This document shows, one piece after another, positions 16,923 to 23,987 of a DNA stretch of 64,000 bases; position 1 is the first letter of the stretch; every line of letters begins with the position of its first letter. The stretch is from Chryseobacterium sp. MYb7 (GTDB lineage: Bacteria > Bacteroidota > Bacteroidia > Flavobacteriales > Weeksellaceae). The notes beneath the pieces were generated by a model, which ran no database searches, was not told where the DNA came from, and was given only the letters and a program-made list of their open reading frames with translations. The stretch covers positions 1 to 64,000 of the forward strand of contig NZ_PCOU01000013.1 in NCBI RefSeq assembly GCF_002979455.1, read 5' to 3'. The position numbers and the translations under genes were made by a program.

Positions 16923-18356
16923 ATGGTGAGATTTTTTATTTTCTTTTTCCCTTTATTTCTTCTTTCCCAGCAAAAAATAACTCAACAGGGTATTGACCTT
17001 AAATTGAAAAAGGCGGAAACCCTTATTTGTAAGGGAGAAACAGATGCCTATATCAGGTTGAGCCTTTCTATTTTGGAAGATTCCAAATCTGTTGATTATC
17101 CAAGAGGTAAAGCTGTCGCCTATTATAACTTAGCTACCGGTTATAATTTGAAGGATAGTTATAACAAAAGTAATCAGTACTTAAAATTAATGGAATCTGA
17201 GCTTAAAAATACACACGAAGATGACCAGGAGATTGCAATGAATATATTGTACAGCAACAACTATTATGGCATCAAAATGTATGATGAAGCATTGAAAAAG
17301 CTCAGGAAAAATTTAATACTGGTTAAAAATGTAAAAATAGATTCCAACAGAAGTTATATCAAGAGCCTGACACTCATTAGTATGGGCAAAAATTATTATA
17401 AAAAGGGTAGGCATGACTCTGCTACTTATTACGATAAAAAGGCCATAGAGGAATTGAAAACCCAGAAAAAGCTGAATTCAATTTTTGGAACCAATTTAAA
17501 AATAACACTATTAAATCTGGCGGAAGTAAAGTTTTCAGAAAATAAAATAGATTCTACAGAATTGTATTTAAAGTCTGCACAGGCTATGCCAGTAAGATTA
17601 GGCAATCGTGAATATCAGACATTTAAAATCTCAGGGCAAATTCATGATGTAAGAAAAGAATATGATTCGGCAATTGCAGATTATCAAAAAGCTATAGAAC
17701 TTGCAGGGAAGTCAAAGGCTGTCAAAAACATGTCAGAATTATACAATTTGATCTCTCAAACCTATGAAAAAGCTGGGAGAATGGATGCCCGTGATGAGTA
17801 TTTGTCCAAATATAACATCCTTAACGATAGTTTAAAGATCGTAGAATCAGAGAATTTAGAGACTACAGTAGGACTTCTTATTGAAGAAAAGCAAAAAATT
17901 TTAAAGAGTAGAAATAACTTTTTATGGTTCGGTATTCTTATAGGAATTGTATTTGTGATAGGTTCTTTTTTGTTCATTCTCTTCAGAATACGTAAAAAAA
18001 ATGAAATTTTGGAAATAAAAGAAAAGGAATCTAAAGTATTAAATCAAAGGTTGAATCTTGCTTTTGAAGAAATCATACAATTAGCTAAAAATAATGATTC
18101 TGAATTTTATACCCGCTTCGAAGAAGTTTATCCCACATTTTTTCCAAAATTACTGAGAATAGAACCAGAGTTACAGAGAAGTGAATTGAAGTTCTGTGCC
18201 TTATTATTTCTGAATTTTTCTACTAAAGATATTGCTGCTTATACTTTTGTACAACCACAATCTGTACAAACCCGAAAAAACAGGATGAGAAAAAGACTGA
18301 ATATTCCTTCTGATCAGGATATCTATACCTGGATGAAAAGTATTGCTGAGAAATAA
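16923..18356 (+). CDS. TPR-containing membrane regulator with LuxR-type HTH
   Basis: The 477-aa protein has an N-terminal signal or anchor (1-16), about 300 residues of TPR-like helical repeats (for example KAVAYYNLATGYN, SMGKNYYKKGRHDSATYYD, YDSAIADYQKAIELAG), one membrane helix (about 333-355), a short coiled coil and a C-terminal winged or LuxR-like HTH (about 418-470: LKFCALLFLNFSTKDIAAYTF, VQTRKNRMRKRL). This is a common Flavobacteriia design in which periplasmic TPRs sense a signal and an inner-membrane-tethered HTH acts on DNA. It stands immediately left of the integrated element and originally converged on tpiA. Confidence 0.82.
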   Translation: MVRFFIFFFPLFLLSQQKITQQGIDLKLKKAETLICKGETDAYIRLSLSILEDSKSVDYPRGKAVAYYNLATGYNLKDSYNKSNQYLKLMESELKNTHEDDQEIAMNILYSNNYYGIKMYDEALKKLRKNLILVKNVKIDSNRSYIKSLTLISMGKNYYKKGRHDSATYYDKKAIEELKTQKKLNSIFGTNLKITLLNLAEVKFSENKIDSTELYLKSAQAMPVRLGNREYQTFKISGQIHDVRKEYDSAIADYQKAIELAGKSKAVKNMSELYNLISQTYEKAGRMDARDEYLSKYNILNDSLKIVESENLETTVGLLIEEKQKILKSRNNFLWFGILIGIVFVIGSFLFILFRIRKKNEILEIKEKESKVLNQRLNLAFEEIIQLAKNNDSEFYTRFEEVYPTFFPKLLRIEPELQRSELKFCALLFLNFSTKDIAAYTFVQPQSVQTRKNRMRKRLNIPSDQDIYTWMKSIAEK

Positions 18357-18375
18357 TTCTTCAAGGATATTTCAT

Positions 18376-18401
18376 AATACACCAGAGGCGGCATCGAAGA
18401 T
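18376..18401. other. attL and left arm of the interrupted bidirectional terminator
   Basis: AATACACCAGAGGCGGCATC (18376-18395) is the exact reverse complement of 29958-29977. The core repeat CGGCATCGAAGAT (18389-18401) is repeated at the right end. At attL the full hairpin is lost; only CACCAG (18380-18385)/CTGGTG (18403-18408) can still pair, using element sequence. Confidence 0.88.
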
Positions 18402-18424
18402 ACTGGTGCGCTTGAAATCAAATG

Positions 18425-18474
18425 AAAACCCTTGAAACGAGTTTCGTGTAATAACGGCTTGTTTCAGGGGTTTT
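18425..18474 (+). terminator. Element-internal hairpin at the left end
   Basis: AAAACCCTTGAAAC (18425-18438) pairs with GTTTCAGGGGTTTT (18461-18474) with one G-U pair. A T-rich tract follows (TTTTCTATTTTG). It probably terminates readthrough from the TPR regulator into the element, replacing the terminator that the insertion destroyed. The loop shares TTCGTGT with the terminator at 16623-16667. Confidence 0.65.
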
Positions 18475-18538
18475 CTATTTTGTTACATTTCGTATTTACG
18501 GTTCAAAATTGCAAATTCCCTCATTGAATTTCTTAAAT

Positions 18539-18557
18539 GTCGGAAAGATGTCGGAAC
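18539..18557 (+). repeat. Tandem GTCGGAA pair near the left end, candidate integrase arm site
   Basis: GTCGGAAAGATGTCGGAAC holds two GTCGGAA words spaced 11 nt apart, about one helical turn. The same arrangement and orientation occurs at 29871-29890 near the right end. Matching words inside both ends are typical of recombinase arm-type or excisionase sites; this is inference. Confidence 0.55.
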
Positions 18558-18637
18558 AAATCTGGCTGTAATTTTTTTAGAATTGGCTCGTAATATATGA
18601 AACACAATTTATTTAACCAAATTTTAACATGTGACAA

Positions 18638-18669
18638 TTTGTCCGATTGTGGAAATTTTCGTATCTTTG
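18638..18669 (+). promoter_or_regulatory. Promoter of the integrase gene
   Basis: TTTG (18638-18641) and TATCTTTG (18662-18669), 20 nt apart, match the Bacteroidetes -33/-7 consensus closely. The predicted start of transcription is about 18675, leaving a leader of roughly 45 nt before the integrase ATG. Confidence 0.75.
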
Positions 18670-18718
18670 CACTCCTCAAAAAGCTTGGGGTAATACTAAC
18701 ATTTAATCCAAATAATTT

Positions 18719-20008
18719 ATGTTAAAGACAAAATTTTTTGTCAGACACAAGTCTGGCGAAGTAATTACGCCTATTTATGTGCGTGTAAGCAATGGTCGAG
18801 CGTTCGACCTAAAAGTAGCAACCAAAGAAACCTGTATTGCTTCCCGTTGGGATGATGAAAACGGAATGATGAAAGAGAGATTTTTCGTTGAGCAAAAAGG
18901 TAAATTGGTTGAGAAAAGAGACGGTAAAACAAGGGCTTTATTTCTTGAAAGTAAAGAAGTGAATGAAAGGCTTCAAGACTTGGCTAAAAAGATTGATAAA
19001 GCCTTTAAGGAAGCTGAAGAAGTAGAATTTAATACAGAATGGTTGAAAACCGTAATTAATCCTCCTGTTGTAGTAGAAAATACCGTTCCAGATGATTTTG
19101 TGTCATTCTGTCCTGTATTTATTGAGCAAAAGAAGCATGAAATCTCCAAAGGTTACACTATTAAAGTTAACTGTTTGAAAAGGATTATTAAGGAATTTTT
19201 GAAGCATAGCAAAAAGAAGACTTTAAAATTCAGCGAAATTAATTTGAAATTCAAACTTGAATTTGATAAGTACTGCTATGAAGTAATGGGGTATTCTGTT
19301 AATTATACTTCAACTAATCTAAGGCTACTACGTATCATTGCTTATCAAGCCGAAAGAAACGGAATTAAACTACATTCCCAAATTAAGCTAGTTAAATCAA
19401 AAGAAGAAAAAACAATCTTTCAAATTTTAACTCCGGCGGAATTAAAAGCAATTGAAAATCATGTTTTTGAAGATGTGGACTTAGACAATGTCCGCGATTG
19501 GTTGCTAATCTCAGTTTTCAGTGGTCAACGCATATCGGATTTCATGAGATTTAACGTAGAAATGCTTACTAAAGAAGAGCTTGAAAATGAGCAAGAGGGT
19601 TATTTCTTGAACTTTATTCAAGATAAAACTGGGCATATCTTACATTTACCTGTTCACCCAAAGATATTGGAGATACTCAATAAAAGAGGTTTTAGATTTC
19701 CTCCGAAATATGATGAAGACAAGTACAATAAATTGGTGAAAACAGTTTGTAAAGATGCTGGGATTACTGAAATGTGCTACGGTGGCATTGAAAAAAATAG
19801 ACGAAAAGTCTTTGCAAACTATCCCAAACATGAGCTTATTACAAGCCATATTGGAAGAAGAAGTTTTGCAAGTAATAATTATGGTAAAATTCCAACCCCT
19901 TTATTAATGGTGGCGACTGCACACAAATCTGAAAGTATGTTTTTAAGATACATTGGAAAGGTGGATAATCAGCAATCACACGCATTAGCCAGTTATTTTT
20001 TTAATTAA
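18719..20008 (+). CDS. int: Tyrosine recombinase (integrase) of the element
   Basis: The 429-aa integrase has an N-terminal arm-binding region (1-110), a SAM-like core-binding domain (about 125-225) and a C-terminal catalytic domain with the whole active site visible: R271 (SGQRISD), K303, H377 and R380 (SHIGRRSF), H402 and the nucleophile Y411. This is the usual Bacteroidetes phage-integrase layout. It should catalyse integration and excision at the 13-bp core repeated at 18389 and 29948. It sits next to attL and is followed after 14 nt by the HTH gene, which may act as its directionality factor. Confidence 0.95.
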   Translation: MLKTKFFVRHKSGEVITPIYVRVSNGRAFDLKVATKETCIASRWDDENGMMKERFFVEQKGKLVEKRDGKTRALFLESKEVNERLQDLAKKIDKAFKEAEEVEFNTEWLKTVINPPVVVENTVPDDFVSFCPVFIEQKKHEISKGYTIKVNCLKRIIKEFLKHSKKKTLKFSEINLKFKLEFDKYCYEVMGYSVNYTSTNLRLLRIIAYQAERNGIKLHSQIKLVKSKEEKTIFQILTPAELKAIENHVFEDVDLDNVRDWLLISVFSGQRISDFMRFNVEMLTKEELENEQEGYFLNFIQDKTGHILHLPVHPKILEILNKRGFRFPPKYDEDKYNKLVKTVCKDAGITEMCYGGIEKNRRKVFANYPKHELITSHIGRRSFASNNYGKIPTPLLMVATAHKSESMFLRYIGKVDNQQSHALASYFFN

Positions 20009-20022
20009 TATAATTTAACAAT

Positions 20023-20805
20023 ATGAATAAACTATTAGAAAACCCGCTTTTAAAGCACGATTTACTCTCAATTGACAGGTTTGTGTGCAGGTTCGGAAAT
20101 ATTGGATTTTTACACCCCAAAACGAGCTTAAAAATGACATTTTTTGACTGTAAAGAAGAAATGGAAATCTCGGAAGAAGAATATGACGGGAATAATCCCT
20201 TTCATATGTACTTTGTCAATTATGATAAGATACTTCCAATTTTTGACTTCGGGATGTTTTATAATGCGATCATGCCTATATTTTCGGATTTGTCACATGG
20301 CTTCAGACAAGAATTGAGAGATTATTTACTAACTATTAACGATTTAACCACAAAACGACAAGTTGCCTATGAAATAAAACTACATTTTATTAGTATCGGT
20401 GAGATTTTATCATCACTTGAAAACCTTAACCCAATCCAAAAAGAGGTTGTTGATCATTTTATATCTCAATACAAACAAGAAATTGAGAATCTGGATAAAC
20501 TATGCGTATTATATTTTGAATCATTTTCAGGCGATTCTGGCGTGTCAAATGATAAAATACTACAATCTATCATTGAAAGGATTTTAGCTGAAAAAACGGC
20601 TGATTTGACGGCTAAAATTAAGGCTATGGAGGAAAGAATGCTACCTGAACTTTTATCAATCAAAGAAGCGCAAGAGTTCTTAGGGGTGAGTGATACAACA
20701 TTTTGGAGAATGAGAAAGTCGGCTGGTATTCCAGAATATATGCTCGGAGCGCAAACCTACTTTAAAATGTCTGAAATTGTAGACTGTCTTGTACGTACGA
20801 ATTAA
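20023..20805 (+). CDS. Excisionase-like HTH protein with unknown N-terminal domain
   Basis: The 260-aa protein ends with a winged HTH of the excisionase/HTH_17 type (about 212-258: LLSIKEAQEFLGVSDTTFWR and then a recognition wing with YFKMSEIVDCL). The N-terminal 200 residues are mostly helical and unrecognised. The gene starts 14 nt after the integrase stop, so both are co-transcribed. Position and domain suggest control of excision or of element gene expression. It is larger than a standalone excisionase (about 70-110 aa), so the N-terminal part may sense or recruit something. Confidence 0.75.
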   Translation: MNKLLENPLLKHDLLSIDRFVCRFGNIGFLHPKTSLKMTFFDCKEEMEISEEEYDGNNPFHMYFVNYDKILPIFDFGMFYNAIMPIFSDLSHGFRQELRDYLLTINDLTTKRQVAYEIKLHFISIGEILSSLENLNPIQKEVVDHFISQYKQEIENLDKLCVLYFESFSGDSGVSNDKILQSIIERILAEKTADLTAKIKAMEERMLPELLSIKEAQEFLGVSDTTFWRMRKSAGIPEYMLGAQTYFKMSEIVDCLVRTN

Positions 20806-20871
20806 TTTACCTCTAAAGTAGGATTCTTCTGTCTTACTGAAAATAAACACCTAAAAATTTTATTGGAAGAT

Positions 20872-20916
20872 TTTAAGCATTGGCAACGCCTGTGCCGGTT
20901 GTTGCTTTTGCTTGAA
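20872..20916. repeat. Nested imperfect inverted repeat upstream of the polymerase-like gene
   Basis: TTTAAGCA and TGCTTGAA flank an inner dyad GGCAACGCC/CCGGTTGTTGC around 20882-20905. It is locally GC-rich in an A+T-rich spacer. Nothing T-rich follows on the plus strand beyond TTTT, so terminator use is weak. A regulatory site or replication origin for the next gene is possible. Confidence 0.45.
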
Positions 20917-20969
20917 GTCAATTATTAACCTTTCCTCATTTCATTAGACTTGGGGAGTAAATTATTTTT

Positions 20970-22469
20970 ATGAAAAAGAAAACTAAAACAAAGAAATCAA
21001 AAAAAGCTCTACAAGTTAGAGCTAGACTAAAAAATATAGGCTTGATACCCTCGTCTATCAAAAATTATGTTGATGCAATGGTCAAGGCTTATCCTCCAAA
21101 ATTCAAATATAAATGCAGAGTAGAGTTTTTCTACTATATTATTATAACCATTATCAAAGGGCAAAATACTTTTAAAAACAAACCGTCAGCTAACGCTCCC
21201 GTACCCTTAAATGCTGCGATTTTAAAAGGTATTATCTCCAATTATGAAGAGTATTTAAGATGGCTTGTTGAAATGGATGTTATTTTCTTGGCTGTAAATC
21301 ATTCTGCTGGACATCATTCAAACAAATATTGCTTCACAGATTTTATTTTAATGTCCTTTGAAAAAGTACCTGAACTTGAAAAAGTTGAAATGAAAAGATT
21401 AGAATCCGATAGCGTAATTGTTGAGAAGTCGATTGAGGATTCTGATATTTATAAAGAAAATAATCACCTTTTAAAATGGTTTAATGATAAATTGGAGATA
21501 GATTTTGACGGTGCGTTGAGTTTTATTGATGATTATATCAATGAAAACTACACTTATGTAAGTGGAGATTATAGAATTTATGGTATTGAACCTGAAAAAG
21601 TTGCCTGTAAACGAATGCATTGGATTAATCACATTTCAAAACTTCATCATAAAGTTTTCACTGCAAGTAGAAATGAGAAAAGTGATTTTAGATTGCACAC
21701 AGTCTTAACGAACTTCAAGAAAATATTTAAGCCTTTCGTAACGTATGACAGCAAAAAATTGGTTGCATTTGATTTGAAAAATTCACAACCGTATTTTCTA
21801 GTCTATCTCATATCTAATCTGATTAGTTCTAGGAGTAGGTATGTAGATAGATTATGTAGAAAGGTATATGGAATTAGACTATGTACCTTTATGTTGCCGA
21901 TTTTGAAAGAAACCCACTCTAGTAAGGAGTTTACAGAGGAATTTTTTCAAATTGAAAAATGGGTGCTTGAGGGTACATTATATGAGAATTTAGCATTGGC
22001 TTTAGAACCTCAAAAATCATTTACAGGTAAGTTTTACATTCCTAATGTATTCATAAAAGAATTGAAAAGAAAAGAGTGGACTGTATTTGATACGGAAAGA
22101 GAACTTATGAAATCCGTTTTCATAAAAACCCTTTTCTGTAAGAATGTAAAGGAAGATTCTGAACACGAATATTATTACCAAAAGTTAAGAGCGAAATTTC
22201 CTCAATTTATAAGAGTCCTTGAGATATTAAAAGAAGATAATCATAAGAACTTATCGAGACTTCTTCAAAATATAGAATCTCACTGTATCATTGATTATGT
22301 GACTAAAAAGATTGCAAAATATTATCCAGAAATGCCACTTTTTACGATTCACGACAGCATTTGTACAACTATTGATTTTGAAGCGGTTTTAGGTGAGCTT
22401 ATGGTGCGATATGTTGAAGAATTTACAGGATTTGTGCCAAAAGTAGCTAAAGAAAGTTGGGGTGTCTAA
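20970..22469 (+). CDS. Candidate family A/T7-RNA-polymerase-fold polymerase of the element
   Basis: The 499-aa protein starts with a Lys-rich tail. Polymerase landmarks appear in the correct order: RLHTVLTNFKKIFKPF (241-256), resembling the TGR...LQN block before motif A; motif A LVAFDLKNSQPYFL with D268; a finger-like EGTLYENLA (334-342), compare DIHxxtA; motif B RELMKSVFIKTLF with R377, K381 and F389 spaced as Rx3Kx7Y/F; QNIESHCII (433-441), compare the family Q-helix; and motif C FTIHDSICT with H461-D462. No exonuclease domain is evident. It would be a DNA or RNA polymerase used for replication or priming of the element. The motifs are seen; the function is inferred. It could instead be an inactive relative. 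Confidence 0.6.
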   Translation: MKKKTKTKKSKKALQVRARLKNIGLIPSSIKNYVDAMVKAYPPKFKYKCRVEFFYYIIITIIKGQNTFKNKPSANAPVPLNAAILKGIISNYEEYLRWLVEMDVIFLAVNHSAGHHSNKYCFTDFILMSFEKVPELEKVEMKRLESDSVIVEKSIEDSDIYKENNHLLKWFNDKLEIDFDGALSFIDDYINENYTYVSGDYRIYGIEPEKVACKRMHWINHISKLHHKVFTASRNEKSDFRLHTVLTNFKKIFKPFVTYDSKKLVAFDLKNSQPYFLVYLISNLISSRSRYVDRLCRKVYGIRLCTFMLPILKETHSSKEFTEEFFQIEKWVLEGTLYENLALALEPQKSFTGKFYIPNVFIKELKRKEWTVFDTERELMKSVFIKTLFCKNVKEDSEHEYYYQKLRAKFPQFIRVLEILKEDNHKNLSRLLQNIESHCIIDYVTKKIAKYYPEMPLFTIHDSICTTIDFEAVLGELMVRYVEEFTGFVPKVAKESWGV

Positions 22470-22514
22470 CTCTTGCGCCGGAGCAGAAACATTACTAAAT
22501 ACTAAATAAAAGAT

Positions 22515-22853
22515 ATGAGACAAAAATATATTGTAGATAAAAAAGCCGTACAAGACTTTGAAAATGAGATAGGGTTTACCATAGAATCAGATTATACAAT
22601 TGTGTTGTTTGACAAGAAAGACGGTTCTGTGATGGGGGAGGTGTATAATGTGTTTGGAAACTGCTTGGAGTTAGACTTTAATCCAGAGTATGATATACAG
22701 CCCCAACATATTGAAACATTTTTACAAAAATTCTTAGAAAATGAAAATGATGTTGTGTGGAATAATCATATAACACATTTGTCGAATCTTAATATAATTG
22801 ACGACAGTCACTCTAAATGGAAAGAGAGAACGGCATATATTTATTTGAATTAG
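22515..22853 (+). CDS. Small acidic hypothetical protein of the element
   Basis: The 112-aa product is acidic (many Asp/Glu), soluble and has no signal peptide. The segment YTIVLFDKKDGSVMGEVYNV suggests an alpha/beta or beta-sandwich core. I do not recognise it. It starts 45 nt after the polymerase-like gene and ends before a bidirectional hairpin at 22910-22952. Acidic small proteins on mobile elements can be antirestriction or DNA-mimic factors, but no family signature is visible here. Confidence 0.6.
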   Translation: MRQKYIVDKKAVQDFENEIGFTIESDYTIVLFDKKDGSVMGEVYNVFGNCLELDFNPEYDIQPQHIETFLQKFLENENDVVWNNHITHLSNLNIIDDSHSKWKERTAYIYLN

Positions 22854-22909
22854 TTACAATTTTTCGAAATTAACACACATAGCCAAATTTTTGAATTGGC
22901 TATAAAATA

Positions 22910-22952
22910 AAAATGATTGGCTTTACCTGCCTGTGGTAGAACCAATCATTTT
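22910..22952. terminator. Hairpin between convergent element genes
   Basis: AAAATGATTGG (22910-22920) pairs perfectly with CCAATCATTTT (22942-22952); the loop has an inner TACC/GGTA pair. It is T-flanked on both strands, so it can terminate both the left operon and the minus-strand lipoprotein operon. A second 8-bp palindrome (ATAGCCAA/TTGGCTAT, 22879-22903) precedes it. Confidence 0.75.
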
Positions 22953-23113
22953 ATTTATCCTCAAGTACCAGTAAGAATTGTTTGTCAAATATTTGATAAT
23001 CATATCTAATTAGAAGGATATTCAATATATAATCTCTATTATTGAATTTGCTTTTGTAGCTTTACAGCTATACTAAAAATAAAAGTGGTAGTAATAAGAT
23101 TATTTTTTTTCAT

Positions 23114-23533
23114 TTATTGAGCTTTATCTATTGACGTCGCATCACTAGTAATTAAAGGGAAATTAGGATGTTGAATATAAATCTTACCTTTCCCGTCAGA
23201 AAAATTGAATTCTATTTCGGATATTCTTTGTTCGTAAGAATTAGTTTCTTCATCGTATGTTAAAACTTTATATTTTAATTTACAATTACTAACATCAATA
23301 AAATCACAACTCAAAGTTTTAATGATTTTAAATCTAATAAATAATTCATCTTTATCTTTTTTCCTGATTTTTAAATCTATAAAGTCTCCTATAATCTCAT
23401 ATTTAATAGGAACATACCAATCATCAAGACTATATGCAAAATAAGATACTTCATTAGGGCAGTCTTTTTTTTCAGTTTGACAAAAGTATAATTGACACAA
23501 AAAGAATGTTATAATAATTAAATTTTTATTCAT
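23114..23533 (-). CDS. Exported hypothetical protein of the element
   Basis: The 139-aa product has a signal peptide (about 1-20, ending CQLYFCQ), and the mature part is beta-rich with a Lys/Asp-rich middle. The signal ends in Cys-Gln, so lipidation is possible but the box is poor. It is the last gene of the minus-strand set, 10 nt after the 145-aa membrane protein. I do not recognise it. Together with the membrane protein it may act on, or protect from, the large lipoprotein encoded upstream. Confidence 0.6.
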   Translation of the reverse strand: MNKNLIIITFFLCQLYFCQTEKKDCPNEVSYFAYSLDDWYVPIKYEIIGDFIDLKIRKKDKDELFIRFKIIKTLSCDFIDVSNCKLKYKVLTYDEETNSYEQRISEIEFNFSDGKGKIYIQHPNFPLITSDATSIDKAQ

Positions 23534-23543
23534 AATAAAAGCC

Positions 23544-23981
23544 CTATTTAATCAACTTTTTAAAAAGCCACCAATTTATGAAACCTAAAAGTATAGTGAC
23601 CAAAATAAATAAAATATTTGGACTGAAATTATCAAAAACTAAAATCGTAATTAAGTACACTATTATTGCATAAGTAATATGAAGCCATATTTTATTGCCT
23701 ACAGTTTTAACAAAAATATATAAAAGTAGGAAAATCCATATGTAAGCAATAAGCATAAATATCATAAAATCATAAATCAACATCACCTTTATTAGATCCA
23801 ACTTCGTATAGAAAGTAGACCTCATATCTAAGTTAATTAATTTGTAGGCTTTTGCATCATGCTCAGCATTAAATATAGTTCCTAGTGAAAATTGTAAAAT
23901 ATTCTTCAGTCCTATAGATATATATGTAATTCCTATAAGTTTTAAAATATTAATAATGAAAAATTTAAATTGCTTTAACAT
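23544..23981 (-). CDS. Integral membrane protein of the element, candidate immunity protein
   Basis: The 145-aa protein has about four hydrophobic segments (around 8-30, 62-82, 90-110 and 112-135) and ends in WWLFKKLIK. It follows the 640-aa lipoprotein gene after only 6 nt on the same strand. Small multi-helix membrane proteins directly after a large exported protein are commonly immunity proteins against pore-forming or membrane-active toxins. No family was recognised, so the role is inferred from context. Confidence 0.6.
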   Translation of the reverse strand: MLKQFKFFIINILKLIGITYISIGLKNILQFSLGTIFNAEHDAKAYKLINLDMRSTFYTKLDLIKVMLIYDFMIFMLIAYIWIFLLLYIFVKTVGNKIWLHITYAIIVYLITILVFDNFSPNILFILVTILLGFINWWLFKKLIK

Positions 23982-23987
23982 ATAATA

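Larger units (their letters stand above)
18357..18718. other. Left end of the integrative element and its spacer
   Basis: This 362-nt gap contains, in order, the chromosomal half of a terminator palindrome and attL (18376-18401), an element-internal hairpin (18425-18474), a tandem GTCGGAAA pair (18539-18557), a Bacteroidetes promoter (18638-18669) and the integrase start. Each is listed separately. No gene was found. Confidence 0.8.

Noticed and set aside
18357-18720. tRNA or tmRNA as the integration target
   Set aside because: No cloverleaf or CCA-end was found; the att core lies in a terminator palindrome.
22879-22903. Second terminator ATAGCCAA/TTGGCTAT
   Set aside because: It has no T tract on either side suited to termination; the next hairpin at 22910-22952 is the better candidate.
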